DNA of 64,000 nucleotides from Paenibacillus zeisoli (GCF_003994465.1 NZ_RZNX01000003.1:277283-341282); one strand, 5' to 3'. Numbered from the stretch's first letter, positions 16,019-25,663 are shown. The notes: a model not told the origin generated them from the sequence alone. Program-made: numbers and translations.

Positions 16019-17080
16019 ATGAGCGAACTCAAAATCGGTCTTATCGGCAACGGCTCCATTTCCGAATGTCACCTATCCGCTTATCAGGCCAACCCGAAAG
16101 TCAAGCTGTGGGCGATCAGCGATCTGAATGAACAGAGGGCCCAGGAGACAGCCAAGAAATACGGCATTCCTCATGTATATACGGATTACCACGACCTGCT
16201 TGCGAACGCGGAGGTGGATGCCGTCAGCATCTGCACCTGGAACAACACTCATGCAGAGATCAGCATTGCCGCTCTGGAAGCCGGCAAGGATGTGCTCTGT
16301 GAGAAGCCACTGTGCAAGACTGTAGATGAGGCGCTCAGGATCGAAGAAGCGGTTCAGCGTACCGGAAGATTGCTCCAGGTCGGCTATGTCCGCCGACACG
16401 CCTCCAACATTGGGGTGCTGAAGAAGTTTATCGATGCCGGGGACCTCGGCGAAATTTACTATGCCAAAGCCAGCATCATCCGGCGTCTCGGCAATCCGGG
16501 CGGCTGGTTCGCGGACAAGGAGCGTTCCGGAGGCGGGCCGCTGATCGACATCGGAGTCCATGTCATAGATCTGTGCTGGTACCTTATGGGCAGACCCAAA
16601 GTGAAATCTGTCAGCGGAAATACGTACAACAAGCTCGGCAACCGCTCCCATATTGAGAACTTCAGCTTCTATCAGGCGGCGGACTACGATGCTTCCTTGA
16701 ACACCGTTGAGGATATGGCGAACGCTCTGGTGAGGTTCGAGAACGGCGCCTCCCTGATGGTCGATGTCAGCTTCTCGCTGCACGCCAAGATGAACTCAGC
16801 CCATGTGAATATTTACGGGGATAAGGGCGGAGCGGAGATTGAACCGGCACTCTCCATTGTGACGGAGAAGCATAACACGATCATCAATATTGAGCCGCAG
16901 ATTAGCGAGCCTGGTTTCAACTTCCAAGAGGCTTTTGATAACGAGATCAACCACTTTGTCGATGCCTGTCTTGGCCTCATCGAGACGAACAGCCCGGTGG
17001 AAGACGGCGTAGAGATGATCAAAATCCTGAACGCAATCTATCAATCGGCGGAGGAAGGCCGGGAGATCCATTTCGAATAA
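16019..17080 (+). CDS. Gfo/Idh/MocA-family oxidoreductase
   Basis: 353 aa. Rossmann start IGLIGNGSISECHLSAY (residues about 5-21), the catalytic-lysine motif CEKPLCKT (about 94-101) and GGGPLIDIGVHVIDLCWYLMG (about 176-196) identify an NAD(P)-dependent sugar or polyol dehydrogenase of the inositol/glucose-6-phosphate-like superfamily. First gene of a three-gene operon with two xylose-isomerase-like TIM barrels, a combination used to catabolise inositols or rare sugars through keto intermediates. Exact substrate is unknown. ATG with AAAGGATGG. Confidence 0.88.
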   Translation: MSELKIGLIGNGSISECHLSAYQANPKVKLWAISDLNEQRAQETAKKYGIPHVYTDYHDLLANAEVDAVSICTWNNTHAEISIAALEAGKDVLCEKPLCKTVDEALRIEEAVQRTGRLLQVGYVRRHASNIGVLKKFIDAGDLGEIYYAKASIIRRLGNPGGWFADKERSGGGPLIDIGVHVIDLCWYLMGRPKVKSVSGNTYNKLGNRSHIENFSFYQAADYDASLNTVEDMANALVRFENGASLMVDVSFSLHAKMNSAHVNIYGDKGGAEIEPALSIVTEKHNTIINIEPQISEPGFNFQEAFDNEINHFVDACLGLIETNSPVEDGVEMIKILNAIYQSAEEGREIHFE

Positions 17081-17098
17081 CGAGGAGGCTCTGTAGAG

Positions 17099-17980
17099 AT
17101 GAAGCTTACCAATAAAATCGGCGTAATTGTTGACAGCTTTGGCGTAGGGGTTAGAGATGGCTTGGTAAAAGCTAAGGAAGTGGGCGCAGATGGCGTCCAA
17201 ATTTATGCCGTATCCGGCGAGATGGACCCTGCCCACTTAAGCGGGACGCAGCGCAGAGAGCTGCGCAGCTATATTGAGGGCCTCGGGCTGGAAGTCTCCG
17301 CCCTGTGCGGAGACCTGGCCGGTCACGGCTTCCAGGATGCCGAGGCGAATCCGGCGAAGATCGAGAAGTCCAAGCGGATTCTGGATCTTGCCGCTGAGCT
17401 GGGAACCAACGTGGTAACGACACACATCGGCATCGTCCCGGACGATACGGGGAGCCGTATCTATGACTCGATGCAGCGGGCTTGCGAGGAGCTTGGCGTG
17501 TATGCCAAGAGCATGAACGCTTATTTTGCGATCGAGACGGGGCCTGAGCGGGCTGCCCATCTGAAAAGCTTCCTGGATACGCTCAGTACCAATGGTGTGT
17601 CCGTGAACTTCGACCCGGCGAACATGGTGATGGTGACCGGAGACGATCCGATCGCGGGGGTGGAGCTGCTGCGGGACTTCCTTGTGCACACCCATGTAAA
17701 GGACGGGAAGCGTCTGCGCCCCGTCGATCCAAGAGATGTGTACGGCTATCTGGGATACGGAAAGATGGATCATGAGAAAATCGCCGAGATGGCGGCCTCC
17801 GGCGCGGCCTTCGAGGAGGTTCCGCTTGGCCAGGGCCAAGTGGATTTTCCCGCTTATTTCGCGGCACTTCAGAGAATCGGGTATACCGGATACCTGACGA
17901 TTGAACGGGAAGTTGGAGCAAATCCAGAGGAAGACATCCGCCAGGCGGTAGCTTTTATCAAATCATTCAAGGAGCAATAG
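17099..17980 (+). CDS. Sugar phosphate isomerase/epimerase (AP endonuclease 2-like TIM barrel)
   Basis: 293 aa. The metal-centre segments THIGIVPDD, FAIETGPE, VNFDPANMVMVTGDDP, HTHVKDGKR and a C-terminal YLTIEREVG are characteristic of the xylose-isomerase-like TIM-barrel family (IolE/IolI-type). It probably isomerises or epimerises the product of the preceding dehydrogenase. ATG with GAGGAGG upstream, 18 bp after the dehydrogenase stop. Confidence 0.86.
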   Translation: MKLTNKIGVIVDSFGVGVRDGLVKAKEVGADGVQIYAVSGEMDPAHLSGTQRRELRSYIEGLGLEVSALCGDLAGHGFQDAEANPAKIEKSKRILDLAAELGTNVVTTHIGIVPDDTGSRIYDSMQRACEELGVYAKSMNAYFAIETGPERAAHLKSFLDTLSTNGVSVNFDPANMVMVTGDDPIAGVELLRDFLVHTHVKDGKRLRPVDPRDVYGYLGYGKMDHEKIAEMAASGAAFEEVPLGQGQVDFPAYFAALQRIGYTGYLTIEREVGANPEEDIRQAVAFIKSFKEQ

Positions 17981-17982
17981 CC

Positions 17983-18840
17983 ATGAAACTGGGAATTAGT
18001 TCGTACAGCTTGTATCAGGCGTTGGCCGCGGGGGAGATGGACATCCTCGAGGTTATGGAATGGACCCGCAGCATTGGCGCGGAGCATATCGAGATCGTTC
18101 CGATTGGGTATGACTTTAACGAGAATCCTGAACTGGAAGATCAGATCCGTGAGAAGGCATCGGCTTTGCAGCTGGACATTTCCAACTACGCGATCGGCGC
18201 TAATTTCATTACAGATACCGAGGAGGAGTACGAAGCTGAGATTCAGCGGATCATCTCCGAAGTGGACCGGGTTTACCGGCTGGGCGCCCGGCTCATGCGC
18301 CACGATGTGGCCTCAAGAAAGGACACATCCATCCTGCGTTTTAATCAGGATCTGGAGCGGATCGCCCGTGCCTGCCAGCGGATTGCGTATTATGCGAAAC
18401 AGTATGGGATTATCACTAGTGTCGAGAACCACGGGTACTACGTGCAGGCCAGTGACCGTGTACAAGCGCTCATTCACGCTGTAGATCGGCCTAACTTCAA
18501 GACTACGCTGGATGTGGGCAATTTCGTGTGTGTGGACGAGAATCCAGTTACGGCCGTTCGCAGCAATATCCCTTACGCCTCCATGGTTCACGTGAAGGAC
18601 TTCTACATTCGTCCCGGTTCCCGCAACCCCGGTGAAGGCTGGTTCCGAAGTGCTGGAGGAGCTTACCTGCGCGGGGCGATTGCCGGTCAAGGAGATCTGG
18701 ATCTGTATGAGATTCTGCGAATCGTGAAGAGCTCCGGCTACGACGGCTACATCTCGATTGAGTATGAAGGCATGGAGGATTGCCGCACAGGAACCCGGAT
18801 TGCTTTTGAGAATGTGGCGCGGATCTGGAACGAGGTTTAA
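17983..18840 (+). CDS. Second sugar phosphate isomerase/epimerase
   Basis: 285 aa, same fold as the preceding gene but divergent: MKLGISSYSLYQALAAGEMDI start, metal-site motifs SVENHGYYVQ, TTLDVGNFVCVDENP, MVHVKDFYIRPG and ISIEYEGMED. Its ATG is 2 bp after the upstream stop, and AAGGAG lies within the end of that gene, so translation is coupled. Two isomerases with one dehydrogenase suggest successive steps on one sugar acid or inositol. Confidence 0.86.
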   Translation: MKLGISSYSLYQALAAGEMDILEVMEWTRSIGAEHIEIVPIGYDFNENPELEDQIREKASALQLDISNYAIGANFITDTEEEYEAEIQRIISEVDRVYRLGARLMRHDVASRKDTSILRFNQDLERIARACQRIAYYAKQYGIITSVENHGYYVQASDRVQALIHAVDRPNFKTTLDVGNFVCVDENPVTAVRSNIPYASMVHVKDFYIRPGSRNPGEGWFRSAGGAYLRGAIAGQGDLDLYEILRIVKSSGYDGYISIEYEGMEDCRTGTRIAFENVARIWNEV

Positions 18841-18908
18841 ATACGGACATTTCTCATTTTTCCTCCTATATAAAATGGACTGAAGATTGCTGTAGGTCAG
18901 GACTAGCA

Positions 18909-19050
18909 GCAACTCCGGTGAAGGTTTGGTCTTCCGTCCGCTGTTATCTCCAGATTTCTCTTTATTAACCGCTTATAGCGGATGAAATCTGGAGATAAAG
19001 GCGAGCGCTGACGCTCCTTCAGTTCCAAACTTCCCCTCCGTTGCCCTCTC
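18909..19050. repeat. Dispersed palindromic repeat element (copy 3)
   Basis: A hairpin TTATCTCCAGATTTC ... GAAATCTGGAGATAA around CCGCT/AGCGG is followed by the tail GCGCTGACGCTCCTTCAG, TTCC, CTTCCCCTCCGTTGCCC. The element at 38.86 kb has the same order, including the left flank AACTCCGG..GTTTGG.CTTCCG. It fills most of the 312-bp gap between the isomerase operon and the 19153 gene; no ORF lies here. Confidence 0.8.
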
Positions 19051-19152
19051 CTCCTTATACAACTTCTCAGTTCACTTTATTTATTGAATATTTTACCAGA
19101 AGTGTATACGATGAATTCTGTATTTACACTGCATTCAATTTAGGAGGAAAAG

Positions 19153-19821
19153 ATGAGAAAAAAGAGTATTTTCGTCATACTAACCTTACTTATTCTGACC
19201 CTATCCACGGTCACAGCGGTACAAGCTTACAAGGATGGGCGAATTAAAATCCTCTGGAACGGAAACACCGAACTGGTTCCATCGGAGAACGATGCCCCTC
19301 TTACCAAGAATGATCGGATCTATGTTCCCGCCTATCTGCTCCGGCAAGCCAACTTCTCGGTTCAATTGACCAATCAGACCCTCACGATCAGGGACAACAG
19401 ATTCAAGTATCTAACTAACCTCAGCATATTAGACCGACTTCAGAGAGACTTTACGAGCAGCTATAATGAGTTTGATGAGGAATCGTTGAACATTCTGGGC
19501 AAAATTCTTCTTAAAGAGCCTGTTAATACAACAAAGCTTCAGGAGTCGGTAGACGCGGTGGACAAAGCCATTAACAGTTTTGATGAACTCCACCTTGCCT
19601 ACATTGTTGATAGACCGGATGAAATTTTTACATTCGCAGGAGAACGCGCTGAGAATTCCAAGCTAGCCGCCCAAAAGTTAATCAGCTACATCAAGAGCAA
19701 TGATCCTAATGATTTGAAAGAGTTTTTGGCGTACAAGGACAAGGCTAATGAGGCTAATTCTCGCACCAAAATTGCGGTGGGTCAGTATTTCAATAGGAGC
19801 CTGGAAAAAACATTGCATTAA
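19153..19821 (+). CDS. Secreted protein with copper-amine-oxidase-N-like start, hypothetical
   Basis: 222 aa. Signal peptide about 1-25 (ending VQA), then a short domain resembling the Firmicute copper-amine-oxidase N-terminal (stalk) fold (IKILWNGNTELVPSENDAPLTKNDRIYVPAYLLRQANFSVQL, written here only as a description of residues about 31-72 in parts), and a helical C-terminus. No catalytic motif. ATG preceded by AGGAGG. Followed 50 bp later by another exported or membrane protein gene with similar composition. Confidence 0.6.
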   Translation: MRKKSIFVILTLLILTLSTVTAVQAYKDGRIKILWNGNTELVPSENDAPLTKNDRIYVPAYLLRQANFSVQLTNQTLTIRDNRFKYLTNLSILDRLQRDFTSSYNEFDEESLNILGKILLKEPVNTTKLQESVDAVDKAINSFDELHLAYIVDRPDEIFTFAGERAENSKLAAQKLISYIKSNDPNDLKEFLAYKDKANEANSRTKIAVGQYFNRSLEKTLH

Positions 19822-19871
19822 GAAAAAATTGTATACTTAAGGGGGACGGGCTATTTAGGAGGAGTTAATCT

Positions 19872-20459
19872 ATGCAAAAATCTACGGTGATTACTCTATC
19901 ACTCGGTGCTGCCGTGATTATGGCCAGCATCATCGGATTTGAATTACAAAAGGACAGAGTAGTTAAAGAGACAGTTCCTGTTGCTAATGAGGCTCAGAAG
20001 ATAGTTGATTTTCAAAAAGAAGTCATCCCCATAGTAGAATCAGCAATTAAGCAGGAATATGCTAATAAACCCAACCTTTTTCCGAAGCAGGCCGATTATT
20101 ACTATGATAATGCGGATGTTAACAGCCCTAAGGTTGTTTTTATCACTTATCAAGAGAACGCCAAAGAAATTAGATCCGTCTTAAAGGTTCTCAAAGAAAG
20201 ACTAGGAAGTAAGCTGGTCGTACGCAAAGGCAAGGTTAACCCGGAGATTCTTCGCAATCTGTATCCAAAAGTCGCTGACTATGTTAATTCTATCTCAGAT
20301 AAGAACTCTTCATATTCCATAGGTATAGATGTGCCTAGTGAAAGAATCATGGTCAGGGGGCAGTTGTCAGACAAGCAAGCTGCTGACATCAAACAGAAAT
20401 ATGGCGAGTATGTAAATGTTATTGTGGATGATAGAAATAATATTCCTGTTAATCGATGA
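19872..20459 (+). CDS. Membrane-anchored protein, hypothetical
   Basis: 195 aa with an N-terminal transmembrane or uncleaved signal segment (about 5-23) and a mixed alpha/beta domain (KVVFITYQENAKEIRSVLKV ... RIMVRGQLSDKQAADIKQKYG). The C-terminal half resembles a BON- or ferredoxin-like fold, without a confident family. ATG with AGGAGG. Probably cotranscribed with 19153. AT-rich relative to the isomerase operon. Confidence 0.6.
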   Translation: MQKSTVITLSLGAAVIMASIIGFELQKDRVVKETVPVANEAQKIVDFQKEVIPIVESAIKQEYANKPNLFPKQADYYYDNADVNSPKVVFITYQENAKEIRSVLKVLKERLGSKLVVRKGKVNPEILRNLYPKVADYVNSISDKNSSYSIGIDVPSERIMVRGQLSDKQAADIKQKYGEYVNVIVDDRNNIPVNR

Positions 20460-20505
20460 ATGTTGTTATAGTTGTATGTTATATTAAATTTCCTTCTAAA
20501 AAGTG

Positions 20506-20531
20506 AAAAAGCCCGCGCTTGTCGCGGACTT
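20506..20531. terminator. Terminator between convergent genes
   Basis: CCGCG/CGCGG stem with A-run before and CTT after; on the minus strand six T follow, fitting the end of the HEAT-repeat gene. Confidence 0.65.
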
Positions 20532-20596
20532 CATTCACCGAAAGTGCTTGTCGCATGACATAGAATATTATTGTCCATGAAAAATAACATTGCAAT

Positions 20597-21121
20597 TCAC
20601 TCTTTCAACTCATCAATTCTCCACTTCATAGCTTTACTGAGCCCCTCTGCTGCTGCCAGAGTTACATATTTATCCTTACTGGTCTCCCAAGCTTCCTTCA
20701 GGATGGGCACAGCCTCCATCTTAGAGGAATCGTTCATAATTAGAGCCCATGCAGCCCAAAATTTGGCCAATGGATTATCTGATTGCAAACATTGTTCTAG
20801 AGCTTGCACAGCCTCGTTACCGATCTTTATTAAAGCCAAAGCGGCTGACATTCGAGCTTCTTTATTATTATCATGCAGAAGTTGGATTAGGTCCGGGATT
20901 GCTTGATCCGCAATGGGTCCAATTTCTCCCAAAACAACAGCCGATACTGCCCTCACAATATCATCGTCCTCTTTCAACGCTTTTATGAGAACAGGAACTG
21001 AGGACTCCCCCGACTTCACTAAGGCATGGAATGCAGGCCACATGGTCTCCCTTTTTGCAAGTTCATTTACATGAATTTTCAATTCACTTGTCTGGTTTTT
21101 GTTCACAAGCTCATCACTCAT
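20597..21121 (-). CDS. HEAT-repeat protein
   Basis: About 174 aa from ATG 21121 (GAGGGG 11 nt upstream). The open frame extends to ATG 21208, but that start has no SD and the added N-terminus looks non-coding. At least three HEAT/PBS-lyase-like helical pairs are visible: GESSVPVLIKALKEDDDIVRAVSAVVLGEIG, NKEARMSAALALIKIG and NPLAKFWAAWALIMN (repeats at about 40-145). Such scaffolds mediate protein contacts. Lies 3' of another helical gene on the same strand. Confidence 0.7.
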   Translation of the reverse strand: MSDELVNKNQTSELKIHVNELAKRETMWPAFHALVKSGESSVPVLIKALKEDDDIVRAVSAVVLGEIGPIADQAIPDLIQLLHDNNKEARMSAALALIKIGNEAVQALEQCLQSDNPLAKFWAAWALIMNDSSKMEAVPILKEAWETSKDKYVTLAAAEGLSKAMKWRIDELKE

Positions 21122-21262
21122 AACTTTGTCAGCCCCTCTACTTTTATTACTAGCATTAGGTAGCTTACTTACACCAGCACGACTTCCTTTTTTATAATTA
21201 TTATACATTTAATCCCATAACCCATTTTTCATTCTTAAGTCCAGGTCGTTTGCTGTTTCAAT

Positions 21263-21895
21263 CTAAATGGATTCGTTGTTACTCCTTTTGGCTGCAAAGA
21301 ACTTATTCAGCATTTTCTGCACTTCCTCTGCACTTCTCAGAACTATGAAATTACCGACTTCATCATAGGTATGATGTCCCTTGAATGCGTCGGGCATATC
21401 ATTATACTGCTGCTCCTCCTGCATAAACGCCTGCTCAAAACATGCATAACCATACTTCTTGATTAAATACGGAAGTCCGCAGGCAGAGCGTAGAAATTCA
21501 TATTCCTGATAGTTGTAAGGGGTATGTTCCGGTCTTTTCATCAACAGTTTCGTGAAGTGCTTCATAGTCCGCTCAATTTCAGGCTCTGTGGCATAATTTG
21601 CGAGACCACGAACAGCTTTCAGCTTCATGTCCAGATATCGTTCTTTTTTATAGGCATCCTGGAAAAATGGCCCCAGCCCCAGCTCAGGATTCGATAAATG
21701 CATGAAACAGCCGAGTATTTGGTTTCGTAGTGCCATGTCTTTTAGCTTGAAATAAATATCTCTCAGAACATTAGCATCCTCGGCTGTTATATGACGATAA
21801 TCCAAGGCATTTACTGCTTGCCTGAACTTTAAATTTCTCTCAGAGACAGCAGCTGTCCTCAAGTATTCCATGGCCTCTTCATGGGTTTGCTGCAT
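21263..21895 (-). CDS. Helical-repeat protein, hypothetical
   Basis: 210 aa, all-helical, with HEAT-like pairs (LRDIYFKLKDMALRNQILGCF; MKLKAVRGLANYATEPEIERTMKHF). The C-terminus (YDEVGNFIVLRSAEEVQKMLNKFF) is distinct. ATG with GGGAGGG. Probably cotranscribed with the HEAT gene 140 bp downstream. Function unknown; this kind of small helical pair is sometimes an immunity or scaffold protein, which is only a guess. Confidence 0.6.
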   Translation of the reverse strand: MQQTHEEAMEYLRTAAVSERNLKFRQAVNALDYRHITAEDANVLRDIYFKLKDMALRNQILGCFMHLSNPELGLGPFFQDAYKKERYLDMKLKAVRGLANYATEPEIERTMKHFTKLLMKRPEHTPYNYQEYEFLRSACGLPYLIKKYGYACFEQAFMQEEQQYNDMPDAFKGHHTYDEVGNFIVLRSAEEVQKMLNKFFAAKRSNNESI

Positions 21896-21998
21896 TAAGT
21901 ATTCCCTCCCTCGGCATATCGGAGTGGATTTAAGTTATGTAATGTCCGCTCGCTATATTATAACTCCTTTTGTGAATTCGGCGGGGATAGGATTAGCA

Positions 21999-22046
21999 AA
22001 AGACTGCCCTGTCATATTAAATGACTGAAGGCAGTCTTTCTTTTTC
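21999..22046. terminator. Terminator of the mannan-utilisation operon
   Basis: AAAGACTGCC and GGCAGTCTTT arms with an inner GTCAT/ATGAC stem and T-runs on both flanks, about 30 bp after the alpha-mannosidase stop. Confidence 0.75.
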
Positions 22047-22077
22047 TACAGACTAGTTAGTAGATATGCATGATGCT

Positions 22078-24837
22078 CTATCTATGAATCCCGAGAGTAA
22101 GAATCTCGCAAGGCCCCGCCAGTATAGTAAGGCCGTCAGCCGAATTGCTGGTAGACGGCGGATTCGCCTCTTCCAGAATGGTGGTCTTGTAGATGTACTC
22201 GCACGGAAGCCCGGATTCCAGGGTGAGCTCCGCCTCAACTCTGCTCATGTTGAACCAGCGAAGCAGCAGGTCTTTGGTGTCTGGGTTCATTTTTAGCGAA
22301 GAAAAAGCCAGCTGCGGGGCCTCCCACTTAAACGGCGCGTACACTGGGGATATCGTTCCCGAATGCACCCCGGTCTGACATACCGTCCATGGGATCTGGA
22401 ACTGATACGCCTCGGCATAAGCACCGGATTCGATTCCATCTCCACTGTGGGGAATAAGCTCCATATGCATGGTGATCTCTCCCGGGCATTGAGCCTCCGG
22501 CGTTGGGAAAAGCCCCCAATCGCCAAGCTCGCCAACGGCGCGCAGCAGCGTGATCGCTGTCGTATTTCGTCCATCGCGAAGCACTTCATATTCATTCAGG
22601 CCGAGGTTCGCCACGGTAAGTCCGGCCATTCCATCACTAACATCCACGAAGCACTGCTGATGCTGGGTATTGCTCGGGTTCTCCCACTCTGGAGCTGGTT
22701 CGTTGTCCCGCTGCGGAATTTCGAACATGGAATCCACATGGTGTACCGCCGTATCCAGATCTGTCGGGAACAGCGCCCTGACTCGGTGATCCTTTGCCGT
22801 ATTATCGATCTTTGTCTCGATATGCAGCCCTCGGCCCTCACGTTCCAAACTCAGTACGGTACGAAGTCCCAGGGTTACGGTATCCCGGCTTCGCTGCGCT
22901 TGCCGCTCCGGATAATAGACCAGCGCCCGCTGCTCCTCATCCAGCTTAGCATCTGCAGACGCGGGAATTTCCCACTCATGCTTAATTTCTACCTTGGCAC
23001 GGTAGGGGGTATCCTCCAGAATGGCGATCTCGGCCGCGAGTCCCTTGGTCGTCAGCGCCTGCTCTCCCTCCGGTTGTTTGTACATATATTCGTTCCCGAT
23101 ATCTCCGGTATTCTCATACACTCCCAGATCCTTATAGATTTTACCGCTTGTCTTGTCCTGTAGTGAAAAAGAACCGTCCTCGGCAATTTCAACCTTAAGC
23201 AAATCATTCTCCAAGATGCGATCTCCTCGGATCAGGGAATCAGGCTGATTGTCATCTGGCTCCGTAGCCACAGCTGCAGCCGCCGTCCTGCCCTGCTGGC
23301 GCACCCATGCGTAAGATCTCAGACCTAGCGCGGGTACGTGCTGTGCTTCGAACGTTAATCTTACCCGGCGGCACATATACGGCTGACGGAACTGATCATC
23401 CGGGAGGTCATAGCCGAAGAGCAGGCCCAGATCCTGGACCGTGCATGCCACTTCCCTACCCTCTGTATCTACCAGCAAGCGGCCGGACAGGTCGACAGCC
23501 TTCATCCGCGCTGAGCTCTCCTCTAGCGTGTAGCCCTCCCGCAAATACAAGCGTTCCGCATCCAGCTCCACACTAATCACACCTGTGCGGCTCCAGCCGC
23601 TGGTATTCATCACGATCAGCGGAAGCGGAGCTTCCCCGTAGGTGGAGAAAACTGAGGTGTCGACCTCGTCTGCGATCACTTTCTTGCTGTCCTCTATAAT
23701 CGTCTCCGCCACGTGACGGCTCTTCTCGAAGCGGGTCACCATCTCACGATGCACTTCATCCACACTGCATCCGCAGATGCTGTCATGGGGATGGTTCTGC
23801 ATCAGTGTCTTCCATGCATAAGTGAAAAGGTGATGCGGGTAGTCCCGGCCCAGCACATGGGCCAGGGCGGCCAGCGGCTCGGCTGCTTTTTCGAGTATCG
23901 CCTGCCCCTTCTGGTTCATCTGCTTCAAATAGACCCGGGCGGATGCCGTATTCACGAGTGTGCCCCACCCGTCCGTGCGCTGGCTTCTCAGCTCACCATG
24001 TACCGTAGACAGACTGCTCCGGTCCAGCGCCCCTTCAATGGCCTTGAGATAGTCCGGAAAATTGGAATGGATGAACTCTGTGTCCGGATAAAGCTCCCGG
24101 GCCGTCCTGATCGCCTCTGGAAGATCCAGCTGCACCGGCTGATGATCACAGCCGTTCATGAACAGCAGCTCGCCGGTGGACGCATACTTCTCAGCATCGG
24201 CCAGCTTCCGTTCCCAGAATTGTTTTGCTCCGGCTTCATCTACAGGCACTTCGTTCCCGTTCGAATACCAGTTGGCGAATAGGATGCCGAGCACCTTAGA
24301 GCCATCCGGTCCTTCCCAGATCAGTTCCGAGAAGGAGGACTCATATCCCCCGTCGGACACGGTATTATTGAAGCCAGTTGGCTTCACGCCCCGGCCGAAG
24401 AAAGCGTTCGTAATGCCCGCCTGCCGCATCAGCTGCGGGGTCTGGCCGACCAGTCCAAAGGTGTCCGGGAAGTATCCGATCTTCGCCGGCTCCCCGTATC
24501 TATAAGCATCCTGATGCCCAATCTGCATATTGCGGACATTGGCTTCACCGCTCGTAAGGAACGCATCCTGCAAAATATACCAAGGCCCAATGATCAAACG
24601 CCCTGCAGTAATATGCTTTTGCAGGCGATTCAAGTTCTCCGGGCGAACCTGCAGATAGTCCTCAAGAATAATCGTCTGACCATCCAGGTAAAAGCTCTTG
24701 AATTCACTATCCCCATCCAGCTTATCCAGCAGCGTATCTATCAGCTGAACAAGACGGACATGGTGCTTCTCATAGGGCAGATACCACTCCCGGTCCCAAT
24801 GGGTGTGGGAGATAATATGGGCTGATCTTTTTGGCAT
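22078..24837 (-). CDS. Alpha-mannosidase, glycoside hydrolase family 38
   Basis: 919 aa, usual bacterial GH38 length. HTHWDREWY (residues 11-19) supplies the His and Asp zinc ligands; the GYFPDTFGLVGQTPQLM and NHPHDSICGCSVDEVHREM motifs follow. A C-terminal beta-sandwich region runs from about 480. It should trim alpha-mannosyl residues in the cytoplasm. Third gene of an operon with GH125 and a clan-A hydrolase, separated from the second gene by the 840-bp repeat region. ATG with AAGGAGG. Confidence 0.92.
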   Translation of the reverse strand: MPKRSAHIISHTHWDREWYLPYEKHHVRLVQLIDTLLDKLDGDSEFKSFYLDGQTIILEDYLQVRPENLNRLQKHITAGRLIIGPWYILQDAFLTSGEANVRNMQIGHQDAYRYGEPAKIGYFPDTFGLVGQTPQLMRQAGITNAFFGRGVKPTGFNNTVSDGGYESSFSELIWEGPDGSKVLGILFANWYSNGNEVPVDEAGAKQFWERKLADAEKYASTGELLFMNGCDHQPVQLDLPEAIRTARELYPDTEFIHSNFPDYLKAIEGALDRSSLSTVHGELRSQRTDGWGTLVNTASARVYLKQMNQKGQAILEKAAEPLAALAHVLGRDYPHHLFTYAWKTLMQNHPHDSICGCSVDEVHREMVTRFEKSRHVAETIIEDSKKVIADEVDTSVFSTYGEAPLPLIVMNTSGWSRTGVISVELDAERLYLREGYTLEESSARMKAVDLSGRLLVDTEGREVACTVQDLGLLFGYDLPDDQFRQPYMCRRVRLTFEAQHVPALGLRSYAWVRQQGRTAAAAVATEPDDNQPDSLIRGDRILENDLLKVEIAEDGSFSLQDKTSGKIYKDLGVYENTGDIGNEYMYKQPEGEQALTTKGLAAEIAILEDTPYRAKVEIKHEWEIPASADAKLDEEQRALVYYPERQAQRSRDTVTLGLRTVLSLEREGRGLHIETKIDNTAKDHRVRALFPTDLDTAVHHVDSMFEIPQRDNEPAPEWENPSNTQHQQCFVDVSDGMAGLTVANLGLNEYEVLRDGRNTTAITLLRAVGELGDWGLFPTPEAQCPGEITMHMELIPHSGDGIESGAYAEAYQFQIPWTVCQTGVHSGTISPVYAPFKWEAPQLAFSSLKMNPDTKDLLLRWFNMSRVEAELTLESGLPCEYIYKTTILEEANPPSTSNSADGLTILAGPCEILTLGIHR

Positions 24838-24869
24838 GGGTTGTTTTTCCTCCTTGTGTTTCGATCCCT

Positions 24870-25090
24870 CCCAAACCCTCCCTTAGCCAAGGGAGGGCCC
24901 CAAGGGCTCTGCCCTCTGGACACCCTGGGTTTTGGTGGAGAGAGCTGGAATTGGGTGCACCCGAGTTGCGTGTGGGAGCGTGGAGCCGCTTGTCGTCCCC
25001 CTTTGGGGGACACGCTCTACCGGTGCGCTCCTGCCCGGACTGAGGTACGGTGTGCTATGAGCCGCTTGCCGTCTCCTTTGGAGACCCGCT
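24870..25090. repeat. GC-rich direct and inverted repeats
   Basis: GAGCCGCTTGTCGTCCCC..GGGGGACACGCT (near 24983) recurs as GAGCCGCTTGCCGTCTCC..GGAGACCCGCT (near 25060), each with its own GTCCCCC/GGGGGAC-type hairpin. Together with the minisatellite to its right it fills the 840-bp intergenic gap 24838-25677, where no gene is credible. Confidence 0.6.
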
Positions 25091-25167
25091 TTAGGCTTGA
25101 GCAAAGAGCTCAGGAGGCTCCCCCCGGCTTAATCTCGCCGGGGTCGAGCTGGCCTTCGGCGGGGGTG

Positions 25168-25663
25168 ACTGCGACTGCCTGCTTGGAGGCGCTGTCCCTG
25201 CGGGATTCGCTTACCTCTGGTGCGTGGCTTGGGTTACTTGGCCTGCCCCTTCCTCGTCGGCGGGGCGGGGTTGGGCGGGTTGCCTTCGACTGCCTGCTTG
25301 GAGGCGCTGTCCCTGCGGGATGCGCTTACCTTGGGTGCATGGCTTGGGTTACCTGGCCTGCCTCTACCTCGTCGGCGGGGCGGAGTTGGGCCGGTTTGCC
25401 TGCGACTGCCTGCTTGGTGGCGCTGTCCCTGCGGGATGCGCTTACCTTGAGTGCATGACTTGAGTTACCTGGCCTGCCCCTTCCTCGCCGGCGGGGCGGG
25501 GTTGGGCGCAGTTGCCTTCGACTGCCTGCCTGGAGACGCTGTCCCTGCGGGATGCGCTTACCTTGGGTGCATGTTCTGGGCTTGACCGGCGGGGCTCTCC
25601 GGCTTCATCCCCAGAGGGGTGAGCTCACTTTCGGCGGGTGCCTGCTGCTGCCTGCTGGGTGAA
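25168..25663. repeat. GC-rich minisatellite, four full units of 115-116 bp plus a partial
   Basis: The block GACTGCCTGC starts at 25173, 25288, 25404 and 25520, each followed by GGCGCTGTCCCTGCGGGAT(G/T)CGCTTACC or a near copy, GTGCATG-like sequence and TCG(T/C)CGGCGGGGC. A decayed fifth start lies near 25649 and runs up to the stop codon of the hydrolase gene. Period is not a multiple of three, so it is not protein-coding. The units lie inside the transcribed interval between two operon genes and would make a long structured mRNA segment. Confidence 0.85.

Noticed and set aside
22363-23163. 266-codon frame opposite the alpha-mannosidase gene
   Set aside because: Antisense shadow of a clear GH38 gene.
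24841-25458. 205-codon plus-strand frame across the minisatellite
   Set aside because: Produced by GC-rich repeats with a 115-116 bp period that is not a multiple of three; no ribosome site.
25168-25663. CRISPR array
   Set aside because: Near-identical units run end to end with no unique spacers of 30-40 bp, and there are no cas genes.
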